This document shows, one piece after another, positions 44,091-51,871 of a stretch of DNA of 64,000 bases (position 1 is its first letter; every line of letters starts with the position of its first letter). The DNA is from Flammeovirgaceae bacterium UBA7330. Lineage in GTDB: Bacteria; Bacteroidota; Bacteroidia; Cytophagales; Cyclobacteriaceae. A program made the translations under genes and the position numbers. Below the pieces are notes generated by a model that was not told the origin of the DNA, did no database searches, and saw only the letters and a program-made list of their open reading frames with translations. The stretch spans positions 248,001 to 312,000 of the forward strand of contig DKPQ01000023.1 of the NCBI GenBank assembly GCA_002471275.1, given 5' to 3'.

Positions 44091-45323
44091 TTACTTCAAA
44101 ATGCTTTTCAATACCTTAATGTTTCCGTCAATTTCAGGTGTTTCAAGCCCCAAAATATGGGTGATCATCGGGTAAATATGGATGTTTTCGAATGGTTTGA
44201 TCTTCTTTCCATCTTTGAATGCTGGTCCAATGGTGTAAAAAATCCCACCCATATCCTCCAATGCGGGGTCATACCCATGACCACCCTTGAATGAGATCTT
44301 TCCTGAAGAAGTGATAAAATAGGGTGGATCTGTCATAATCAACAAATCTCCGGTCTTATCCTCATTGTAGAAATGGAATCGCTCAGGTAGGTTATACTTT
44401 TTATATAATGTCAATTCAGGGATTTTGGTCAGATCATTGAAGATTCTGTCGCATTCTTCCTGATCCTCATTGTAGATCATTGCAGGGACTCCATTGATCA
44501 CTTTGGAATCCCCCAGATCAGTATAATCCGAGAGTTTTAATGCTTGGTTGGTGTGGGTCATACCATGATCAGAAACCAGGACCAGGCTAACAGGCAAATC
44601 CAGCTCAGACAAATCCTCTTTAAATCCCCCCAGCAATTGATCAACCTCCAATACAGCCTTCCTTGTTTCTGCTGCATCGGGCCCATAATCGTGCCCATCA
44701 TGATCTACTACAGAAATATAAATCAGGATGAGATGAGGTCTTTCCTTTGGGTCGAGGCTTAGCCATTCAATCACCTTATCAAAACGTTCCTTATTGCCAG
44801 TCTTTGAATTATAGGCATAAGAATAGTTTGGTCGAAAGCCAGCTATTTCCGCCTCAGACCCAACCCAGAAGTAGGTAGCAGAAAGCATGCCCTGACTTTC
44901 GGCGAGTGACCACAAGGGCATTCCCCCATACCAGTCGCCATTCCCAACAGCATCACGATCATAGATGCTGTACTTCTCATCTCTTTTTCGGCTGTAAAAA
45001 CTATTATTTAACAAACCGTGATTTTCCGTATACAGACCAGTAACAATGGTATAGTGATTCGGAAAAGTATTGCTTGGAAAAACTGAAAGTAGTTTGCTGC
45101 TGCCTGATCCCTCCTCTTCTATTTTCAGGAGATTTGTAGCCTGGAATTTCTCAGCGTAGTCGTGTCTAAACCCATCGAGTGATATCATGACCACATAAGG
45201 TTTATTCAATACCCATTCGGCATTTTGACGACCTTCAATGCGCTCGGAATGACCGCTCTCTTTTGTCTGAGAAAGCCCTAGAAAGGGGATGAAAACACAC
45301 AGAAATAACCACTTACCGTTCAT
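44091..45323 (-). CDS. Secreted ectonucleotide pyrophosphatase/phosphodiesterase
   Basis: A 410-aa alkaline phosphatase superfamily enzyme with a signal peptide (about 1-19). The ENPP features are visible: metal ligand D50 in MISLDGFRHDY, nucleophile T86 in SNTFPNHYTIVTGLY, DHDGHDYGPD and LVSDHGM, with further His in GGHGYDP. It would cleave nucleotide pyrophosphates or phosphodiesters in the periplasm. The length is typical of bacterial NPP. Confidence 0.92.
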   Translation of the reverse strand: MNGKWLFLCVFIPFLGLSQTKESGHSERIEGRQNAEWVLNKPYVVMISLDGFRHDYAEKFQATNLLKIEEEGSGSSKLLSVFPSNTFPNHYTIVTGLYTENHGLLNNSFYSRKRDEKYSIYDRDAVGNGDWYGGMPLWSLAESQGMLSATYFWVGSEAEIAGFRPNYSYAYNSKTGNKERFDKVIEWLSLDPKERPHLILIYISVVDHDGHDYGPDAAETRKAVLEVDQLLGGFKEDLSELDLPVSLVLVSDHGMTHTNQALKLSDYTDLGDSKVINGVPAMIYNEDQEECDRIFNDLTKIPELTLYKKYNLPERFHFYNEDKTGDLLIMTDPPYFITSSGKISFKGGHGYDPALEDMGGIFYTIGPAFKDGKKIKPFENIHIYPMITHILGLETPEIDGNIKVLKSILK

Positions 45324-45345
45324 AGGAACGGCAAATTGGCAATTA

Positions 45346-45368
45346 ACCAGTCTTTATCAAAGACTGGT
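45346..45368 (-). terminator. Terminator-like hairpin after hppA
   Basis: ACCAGTCTTT and AAAGACTGGT form a perfect 10-bp stem around ATC, 22 nt past the hppA stop on the minus strand. The following tail (TTAATTG) is only weakly T-rich, so termination strength is uncertain. Confidence 0.5.
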
Positions 45369-45390
45369 CAGTAAAATAATTATGAATTAA

Positions 45391-47613
45391 TTATTGAATA
45401 TCATTCTCCGGTTGAACCACAATCTCAGTAGTCACCTGCTCTTCAACCTCTGCCGCAGCATGTCCCTCGCCGTAGATCTCTCCAAGTATTGGTGCAATTA
45501 CAAGTCCCACAAGACAGGTCAGTTTGATCAGAATGTTCATCGAAGGGCCTGACGTATCTTTAAATGGATCTCCTACTGTATCGCCAGTTACGGCTGCTTT
45601 ATGTGCCTCCGAACCTTTATAGGTCATGACTCCATCTATCTCTACACCAGCTTCAAATGATTTTTTGGCGTTGTCCCAGGCTCCCCCCGCATTGTTTTGG
45701 AAGATCGCCCATAGTACACCCGACACCGCAACTCCTGCCATATAACTACCCAGAGCTTCAGGTCCCATCAGGAAACCAATCAACACAGGAGTGATGATAG
45801 TGATCGCACCAGGAAGCATCATTTCTTTAAGTGCTGCCTGAGTAGAGATATCCACACACTTGGCGTATTCCGGTTCACCGGTTCCTTCCATGATTCCGGG
45901 AATCTCTTTAAACTGTCTTCTTACCTCTTTCACCATCTCCATGGCTGCACTACCTACGGAGCGCATGGCCAGGGCAGAAAAAACTACCGGAATCATTCCT
46001 CCAATAAACAGCGTTGCTAAAACATCAGCTTTGTAGATATTGATTCCATTGATGCCGGTAAACGTAACGTAAGCTGCAAAAAGCGCCAGGGCAGTCAGAG
46101 CAGCTGATGCAATCGCAAAACCTTTTCCGACTGCTGCAGTGGTATTACCCACTGAATCCAATATGTCGGTTCTTTGTCTAACTTCTTTTGGCAATTCGCT
46201 CATCTCTGCGACACCACCCGCATTATCAGCAATCGGACCGAAGGCATCAATGGCCAATTGCATGGCTGTGGTGGCCATCATAGCAGACGCAGCAATACCT
46301 ACGCCGTAAAATCCCGCCAGCGAGTATGCCCCGTAAATAGCTCCGGCAAATAATAAAATAGGTGCAAAAGTGGAGATCATCCCTGTAGATAATCCTGCTA
46401 TGATATTTGTAGCGGCTCCGGTTGATGAATTTCTCACGATATCAAGCACAGGTTTTTTGCCCAATCCAGTATAATATTCTGTGAAATAGGAAATGGCTCC
46501 ACCAACAAACAATCCGATAAGTACCGCATAAAAAACGCGAATAGATGTAATATCGATAATGCCCTGCTCAAAGAATTTCATCTGCATCACAGATGGTAAA
46601 AGCAGATCAATTACAAAGTAGGAAGCAATAGCTGTAAGAATGATGGCTCCCCAGTTTCCTTTATTTAAAGCAGATTGTACTTCCGGCTCTTTCGCATCAT
46701 TATTAGAAATCTTAATAAACATCGTCCCAATGATGGAAAAAATAATACCTAAGCCGGCAATAACCAATGGCAATAGGATCGGGCCAATTCCTGAAAACTG
46801 ATCTTCAATAGCACCTCCCATGTCTCTGATAACATAGTTGCCTAAAACCATGGAAGCCAAAACTGTGGCAACATACGACCCAAACAGGTCGGCACCCATT
46901 CCAGCCACGTCTCCTACATTGTCACCTACATTATCAGCTATGGTCGCTGGGTTTCTTGGATCATCTTCGGGGATACCTGCTTCAACTTTTCCTACAAGGT
47001 CAGCTCCCACATCTGCCGCTTTGGTATAAATACCTCCACCTACTCTGGCAAACAGTGCAATGGATTCTGCTCCCAGGGAGAATCCCGCTAGAGCCTCTAA
47101 AACAATGGTCATATCACTTGTGGAAGTCCATTCCCCACCCATAAACCATTGAAACAATACGATGAATAAAATACTTAATCCGAAAACAGCAAGTCCTGCT
47201 ACCCCCAGCCCCATTACAGTTCCTCCTGTAAAAGAAACTTTTAAGGCTTCAGGTAAGCTGGTCCTTGCGGCCTGAGTCGTTCTTACATTAGCAGCAGTGG
47301 CTATCCTCATCCCAATATTTCCAGCCAAAGCCGAAAATACCGCTCCAATTACAAAAGCTACTACAATGAACCAATGCGTAGTCTCGACAAGACCGGCGAT
47401 CACCCCTAAAAGAACTCCCGCAACCACAACAAAAATCCCCAACACCCGGTACTCAGCATGAAGGAAAGCGAGTGCACCTTCTCTAATATGCTGCGCGATC
47501 TCTTTCATCTTCGCCTCTCCTGCTTCCTGTTTATTGACCCAAATGGCTTTGATAGCCATTACAATCAGACCGATTACGGCCATCAACGGCACAGCGTATA
47601 TTAGATTATTCAT
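45391..47613 (-). CDS. hppA: Membrane-bound ion-translocating pyrophosphatase
   Basis: A 740-aa polytopic membrane pump (about 16 helices) that couples pyrophosphate hydrolysis to Na+ and/or H+ transport. The pyrophosphate site is the long acidic stretch around residue 205 (DVGADLVGKVEAGIPEDDP, then NVGDNVGDVAGMGADLFGS), with a matching C-terminal DTVGDPFKDTSGPS. The segment GNTTAAVGKG has Ala where K+-independent pumps have Lys, which points to the K+-dependent class, often Na+-pumping in marine Bacteroidota. The last ~25 residues form an acidic tail. Confidence 0.93.
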   Translation of the reverse strand: MNNLIYAVPLMAVIGLIVMAIKAIWVNKQEAGEAKMKEIAQHIREGALAFLHAEYRVLGIFVVVAGVLLGVIAGLVETTHWFIVVAFVIGAVFSALAGNIGMRIATAANVRTTQAARTSLPEALKVSFTGGTVMGLGVAGLAVFGLSILFIVLFQWFMGGEWTSTSDMTIVLEALAGFSLGAESIALFARVGGGIYTKAADVGADLVGKVEAGIPEDDPRNPATIADNVGDNVGDVAGMGADLFGSYVATVLASMVLGNYVIRDMGGAIEDQFSGIGPILLPLVIAGLGIIFSIIGTMFIKISNNDAKEPEVQSALNKGNWGAIILTAIASYFVIDLLLPSVMQMKFFEQGIIDITSIRVFYAVLIGLFVGGAISYFTEYYTGLGKKPVLDIVRNSSTGAATNIIAGLSTGMISTFAPILLFAGAIYGAYSLAGFYGVGIAASAMMATTAMQLAIDAFGPIADNAGGVAEMSELPKEVRQRTDILDSVGNTTAAVGKGFAIASAALTALALFAAYVTFTGINGINIYKADVLATLFIGGMIPVVFSALAMRSVGSAAMEMVKEVRRQFKEIPGIMEGTGEPEYAKCVDISTQAALKEMMLPGAITIITPVLIGFLMGPEALGSYMAGVAVSGVLWAIFQNNAGGAWDNAKKSFEAGVEIDGVMTYKGSEAHKAAVTGDTVGDPFKDTSGPSMNILIKLTCLVGLVIAPILGEIYGEGHAAAEVEEQVTTEIVVQPENDIQ

Positions 47614-47644
47614 AAAAATCAGTATGTATTTTTAAAAAGAGGTG

Positions 47645-47652
47645 CAAATATA
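47645..47652 (-). promoter_or_regulatory. Possible -7 promoter element of hppA
   Basis: On the minus strand this reads TATATTTG, matching TAnnTTTG, 32 nt before the hppA ATG. The nearest TTG upstream is 24 nt away, slightly beyond the usual spacing. Confidence 0.4.
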
Positions 47653-47764
47653 ACTGAATGGCCAAATTATAAAAATCAATGATTTGACTAAACAGGTAAC
47701 AATAGGATGAAGTGGTCTTTAACCACTAAAAATAGAAATTACTTACAACTGCCATACACGGCAA

Positions 47765-48463
47765 TTATCTGATTTCAGTATTTGAGTTAATGTAATTAAG
47801 AAATTCATTTTTAATGGTCTGATCTTTAAACTTCCCATTAAAAAAAGCCGTCCCTGTCATACTATTCGTATCACTCACTCCCCTAGAGGATACACACAAA
47901 TGGGTAGCATCCAAAACGACCCCAATATCTTCTGTCTGAAGTACTTTCTTGAGTTCAGTGGCAATTTGAACTGTAAGTCTCTCCTGAACTTGTGGCCGCT
48001 TTGCAAAATATTGAACAATTCGATTGATCTTGGATAGCCCAATGACTTTACCACTTGAAAAATAAGCGACATGGGCTTTCCCATAAATGGGTACAAAATG
48101 ATGCTCACAGTGAGAATAGAACGTAATGTCCTTTTCTACAAGCATCTGATCATAATTGTATTTATTTTCAAATAAGGTAGGTGTTGGTTTGTTTTTTGGA
48201 TTTAATCCACTGAACACCTCTTTGACATACATCTTGGCAACACGCTTTGGCGTACCCTTCAAACTATCGTCTTTGAGGTCCAACCCAAGGATTTGCATGA
48301 TCTCCCTAAAGTGCTTCTCAATAAGCTCAATTTTCAACTGGTCATCCATTTCAAAAGCATCTGCTCGAAGTGGCGTATCAGCAGCACCATACATGTGATC
48401 ATCCTGATCATCGATAGGCTCGTTAGCCAGCGGGGTATTCAACAAAGTTTCTTTCTGTTTCAT
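47765..48463 (-). CDS. folE: GTP cyclohydrolase I
   Basis: It converts GTP to 7,8-dihydroneopterin triphosphate for folate, pterin and queuosine pathways. Zinc and catalytic residues are in YSHCEHHFVPIYGKAHVAY (about residues 116-134), with RPQVQERLTVQIA and CVSSRGVSDTNSMT later. The first ~24 residues overlap the end of queD by 41 nt; a Met at 48394 would avoid this, but the longer start fits the usual Bacteroidota form. It pairs with queD, since both lead toward preQ0. Confidence 0.94.
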   Translation of the reverse strand: MKQKETLLNTPLANEPIDDQDDHMYGAADTPLRADAFEMDDQLKIELIEKHFREIMQILGLDLKDDSLKGTPKRVAKMYVKEVFSGLNPKNKPTPTLFENKYNYDQMLVEKDITFYSHCEHHFVPIYGKAHVAYFSSGKVIGLSKINRIVQYFAKRPQVQERLTVQIATELKKVLQTEDIGVVLDATHLCVSSRGVSDTNSMTGTAFFNGKFKDQTIKNEFLNYINSNTEIR

Positions 48464-48833
48464 ATAATGTTACTTTCAGATCAAGATTGTCACTAATTCT
48501 TGGGCGCAATAAATTGTAAATCACAATGGCGATATGCTCAGCTGTTGGATTTACCTCTTTAAATTCGGGAACATCCAGGTTAAGGTTTTTGTGATCAAAT
48601 CTAACCAAAACCTCCTCCCTGATGATATCACTCAGCTTCTTCATATCAAAAACATATCCGGTATCCGGATTTGGTTCCCCCACTAGCTTTACTACCAGCT
48701 CATAGTTGTGGCCATGCCAGTTTGGATTGTTACACTTTCCAAATACACGGTCGTTTTCTGAATCCGACCAATCCGGGTTATATAACCTGTGTGCTGCATT
48801 AAAATGTTCCTTACGAAATACTGCGACTTTCAA
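48423..48833 (-). CDS. queD: 6-carboxytetrahydropterin synthase (QueD)
   Basis: It turns dihydroneopterin triphosphate, the FolE product, into 6-carboxytetrahydropterin for queuosine synthesis. In 136 aa the zinc His residues are in HFNAAHRL (His10, His15) and WHGHNYELVV (HxH), with the catalytic Cys in KCNNPNW. The start codon is TTG (48831-48833): the next upstream in-frame codons reach a TGA, and the conserved HFNAAHRL begins at residue 10, so no downstream start is possible. Confidence 0.92.
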   Translation of the reverse strand: MKVAVFRKEHFNAAHRLYNPDWSDSENDRVFGKCNNPNWHGHNYELVVKLVGEPNPDTGYVFDMKKLSDIIREEVLVRFDHKNLNLDVPEFKEVNPTAEHIAIVIYNLLRPRISDNLDLKVTLYETERNFVEYPAG

Positions 48834-48990
48834 ATTCTGTAAAATATCAGGGTATCAATTGGTTAAACAAACTTAAGTCAGAAATGATTTGTTTCGACTG
48901 ATTTAAAAATAAATGGTTTGTCTTCCCTTTTCTTTTTTGAATTTATTTTAATCTACGGTTGTTTTGTACCACACCAACATCTGGCGAATC

Positions 48991-49647
48991 ATGAAGTTTG
49001 AAGAAATAGAACAGCAGCTAAGAAAATATAAGGAAGAGGGTAAAAAGCTTTTTAGCACCTCCTCCTTTCAGACACACAGCCTGGTGATGCTACACATCAT
49101 CAGCAGGATTGACAATAGCATACCTGTTTATTTCCTCAATACAGGTTACCACTTTCCGGAAACAGTTTCATTCAAGGATCAGATCGCAAGTGAGTTTAGA
49201 TTGCAGGTAAAAGAAGTGAAATCTTCTATGCCCAGATACATGCAAAAAGATCATGAAGGAAGACTGCTCTTTACTTCAGATCCTGACCACTGCTGCTACA
49301 TCAATAAAACCGCACCTACAGAACACCTCTTAAGGAATCATGATATCTGGATCAATGGTGTGCGTGCTGATCAAAGTGCCGTGAGAAAATCCATGAAAGT
49401 TGAACAACCAGCTCCCTTTGATTCGCTGAGGTTTCATCCCATGCTGGATTGGTCAATAAAAGAGATTTATTCTTACATTCGCGAACACAATCTACCAAGG
49501 CATCCTTTAGATGCTAAAGGATATTTAAGTATTGGCTGCGAGCCATGCACCAGAAGATTAGATCCTGAAATGCAGGAAAGAGAAGCCAGATGGTATGGAA
49601 TGAACAAGGTAGAATGTGGTCTTCATACCGACCTGGTGGAAAAGTAA
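48991..49647 (+). CDS. cysH: CysH-type APS/PAPS reductase with iron-sulfur cysteines
   Basis: About 218 aa from the ATG at 48991; an in-frame TTG at 48964 adds nine residues without features. PP-loop family reductase that makes sulfite from adenylyl sulfate. The 4Fe-4S cysteines are C101-C102 (DHCCYINK) and C183/C186 (CEPC), and the catalytic tail Cys is C209 in ECGLH. The double-Cys set is that of the APS-reducing type. No cysD, cysN or sulfite reductase genes are adjacent; an epimerase gene follows 18 nt later, probably in the same transcript. Confidence 0.88.
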   Translation: MKFEEIEQQLRKYKEEGKKLFSTSSFQTHSLVMLHIISRIDNSIPVYFLNTGYHFPETVSFKDQIASEFRLQVKEVKSSMPRYMQKDHEGRLLFTSDPDHCCYINKTAPTEHLLRNHDIWINGVRADQSAVRKSMKVEQPAPFDSLRFHPMLDWSIKEIYSYIREHNLPRHPLDAKGYLSIGCEPCTRRLDPEMQEREARWYGMNKVECGLHTDLVEK

Positions 49648-49665
49648 GCGTTAACCAACCGAATC

Positions 49666-50586
49666 ATGAATGTACTAATTACTGGCGGCGCCGGTTATGT
49701 TGGAACAGAGCTCATCAAAAAGCTTTCTGAGAATCCAAAAGTTAAAAACATCACCATTTATGACAACCTGAGCAAAGGAAACTATGCTTTGTTTACAAGC
49801 CATAAATTCCCCAATCATCAAAACATCAAACTCATTCAAGGTGAATTGTTGGACTCCAGGGGATTAAAAAAAGCATTGAAAGGTATTGATGTTGTTTATC
49901 ATCTGGCAGCCAAGGTGACCACTCCATATTCAGACATTGATCCCCACTTTTTCGAACAAACAAACCATTGGGGCACCGCTGAATTGGTTTATGCAGTTGA
50001 AGAGTCTGAAGTAAAGCAGTTTGTATATGCCAGCAGCATCGGTGTATATGGTTCCTCATCAATCAATATTGACGAACAAACAGAACCCAATCCCCGTACC
50101 TTTTACGCCATTTCAAAATTCAGGGGAGAGGAACATGTGAGAAGGCTAAAGAAAAAGATCACTGCACACATCATCCGATGCGGCAACATTTATGGCTACA
50201 GCCGGAGCATGAGGTTTGATTCCGTGATCAACAAATTTGCTTTCGAAAGCAACTTCAACAACCAGATCTCCATTCATGGAAATGGTAAACAAAGTCGTGC
50301 TTTTGTTCATGTAGACATCATTTCTGAGGTTTTTAGTAAGCTGCTGGATTCTAAGATCCCAAATGGCACATACAATCTTGTAGAACGGAATCTTTCGGTG
50401 TTGGATATTGTAGATGTGCTGAAAATGCTGAATCCTAAACTGGAATTCATTTTCATCAATCAGCACCTAAACCTAAAGAGCATCAAGGTAAAGACAGACT
50501 TGCACCTGTCTGAATACATAAAAATTGAAAATCAAACTTCCTTTGAGGATAATATCAAATCGATGGTAGAGCGGTTTTCATTTTAA
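49666..50586 (+). CDS. NAD-dependent epimerase/dehydratase (extended SDR)
   Basis: A 306-aa extended short-chain dehydrogenase. NAD-binding GGAGYVGTELIKKL at residue 7, the YHLAAKV segment (near 73) and catalytic YAISK (near 147, with Ser in YASSIGVYG). It resembles nucleotide-sugar epimerases. The substrate cannot be read. It follows cysH closely, which raises the untested idea of a sulfated or sulfonated sugar role. It ends 6 nt from the convergent MFS gene. Confidence 0.8.
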   Translation: MNVLITGGAGYVGTELIKKLSENPKVKNITIYDNLSKGNYALFTSHKFPNHQNIKLIQGELLDSRGLKKALKGIDVVYHLAAKVTTPYSDIDPHFFEQTNHWGTAELVYAVEESEVKQFVYASSIGVYGSSSINIDEQTEPNPRTFYAISKFRGEEHVRRLKKKITAHIIRCGNIYGYSRSMRFDSVINKFAFESNFNNQISIHGNGKQSRAFVHVDIISEVFSKLLDSKIPNGTYNLVERNLSVLDIVDVLKMLNPKLEFIFINQHLNLKSIKVKTDLHLSEYIKIENQTSFEDNIKSMVERFSF

Positions 50587-50592
50587 CTGTTC

Positions 50593-51702
50593 TTATCTCA
50601 ACAGGTACTCAAGTATTCCACTGACTACTTCAGACGATCCGATATAGATCCCAACGCCGTAGGTGATATGCTTCACTGATAAATACTTGAGTGCGAATGG
50701 CAATCCACTCACATTGATGAAGCTGAAAGCGCCTGCAGTGAGGATAGCTCCGGCCATGGTAATAGAAAATGTATCAGAGACCACAATCACGATGATGCCA
50801 ATGAACTGAATGATAAAAGCTATGATCAGAACCCTCTCCAGTTTCATGTTTTGGATCATAAATCCAGCAAAAAATGCCAGGACGGCAGCAAAACCCAACA
50901 GCCCAAACGTGATATAATTGGCGTAGTTGGCATAGTCTGTAAACTTGGATTCTATGTTTTCCGGAAAGAATTCTATCAGCAGCGCCTTACCCAGCCCTAA
51001 TTGTAGCCCAATAACTATAATAGTGACAAAGCCTGCAATGCTGAGAGTTTTAGAAGGTAGGCCTAATAATTCTTTCTTCCTTGCAATTACTTCATCACTA
51101 GATATTCTGTGAAACAGGAAGCCCGTACCGCTGATCAATACTCCTCCAACAACAAAAGTTAGTGTATCCCCAAAAAAATGAACAAGCTCAACGACCAAGG
51201 GCTCAAGCGCATAAATCAATTCGGTGGTTAGAAATAAAAAACCCATCACTACAGGAAGTTTCTGAACCGGGGCAAAAGCTTCAATCATCGAGTTGGCCGG
51301 ACTAATGAAAAGATTCATGGAAATAAGCCAGAATACAATCATGATAGGCAGAGCAACCTGAATATTGCTGAGTGGTCCTGCTCCAATTATTGTAGCGACA
51401 ACCATAAAAATCATCGCTGTAGCTCCTATTCCTACTGTAAATACAATGAAATATTTGCCGCTTTTTTTCATGATCTGGTCAGCCAACAGACCGGCTAAAG
51501 GCGGAACCAGCACCAAAACCAATGCTTTAGTGATGATCAAAAAATTTGTGAGATTGCCTAAATCAAAACGCTCTATCAAGTGTGGTTGGTATTCATGATA
51601 TGCTATCCAGCTAATGACAACAGCTACGTTTAGCGCTGCCAGACTATAGACTTCATTCCATTTAAGCGACCGGGTATCCTGTGAAATAGTTTGTTGTTCC
51701 AT
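50593..51702 (-). CDS. MFS-type transporter
   Basis: A 369-aa membrane protein with about 11-12 hydrophobic segments. An MFS-like cytoplasmic loop LLADQIMKKSGK follows the second segment. It is shorter than most MFS proteins (about 400 aa). No substrate motif is recognisable. It stands alone, convergent with the epimerase gene and divergent from valS. Confidence 0.7.
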   Translation of the reverse strand: MEQQTISQDTRSLKWNEVYSLAALNVAVVISWIAYHEYQPHLIERFDLGNLTNFLIITKALVLVLVPPLAGLLADQIMKKSGKYFIVFTVGIGATAMIFMVVATIIGAGPLSNIQVALPIMIVFWLISMNLFISPANSMIEAFAPVQKLPVVMGFLFLTTELIYALEPLVVELVHFFGDTLTFVVGGVLISGTGFLFHRISSDEVIARKKELLGLPSKTLSIAGFVTIIVIGLQLGLGKALLIEFFPENIESKFTDYANYANYITFGLLGFAAVLAFFAGFMIQNMKLERVLIIAFIIQFIGIIVIVVSDTFSITMAGAILTAGAFSFINVSGLPFALKYLSVKHITYGVGIYIGSSEVVSGILEYLLR

Positions 51703-51837
51703 CTTTTATTTTTGTAATTCAATTTTCACTAAATACGATCCAACTTACATTGTTGGATTTTGGAATCAAAAAAACTTAAACAATCTAACTGAAGTTTAAT
51801 GTTGTCAATGACCACATTCGTTTTTATTTAAAAAAAC

Positions 51838-51845
51838 TAGATTTG
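51838..51845 (+). promoter_or_regulatory. Possible -7 promoter element of valS
   Basis: TAGATTTG matches TAnnTTTG and ends 26 nt before the ATG at 51872. The upstream element at about 51817 (TTCG) is a mismatch to TTG. Confidence 0.4.
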
Positions 51846-51871
51846 CGCACTTGAATTCAGGATTTAGCATA

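Noticed and set aside
47711..47727. Terminator for folE (AGTGGT-loop-ACCACT)
   Set aside because: Only a 6-bp stem with no T run on either strand.
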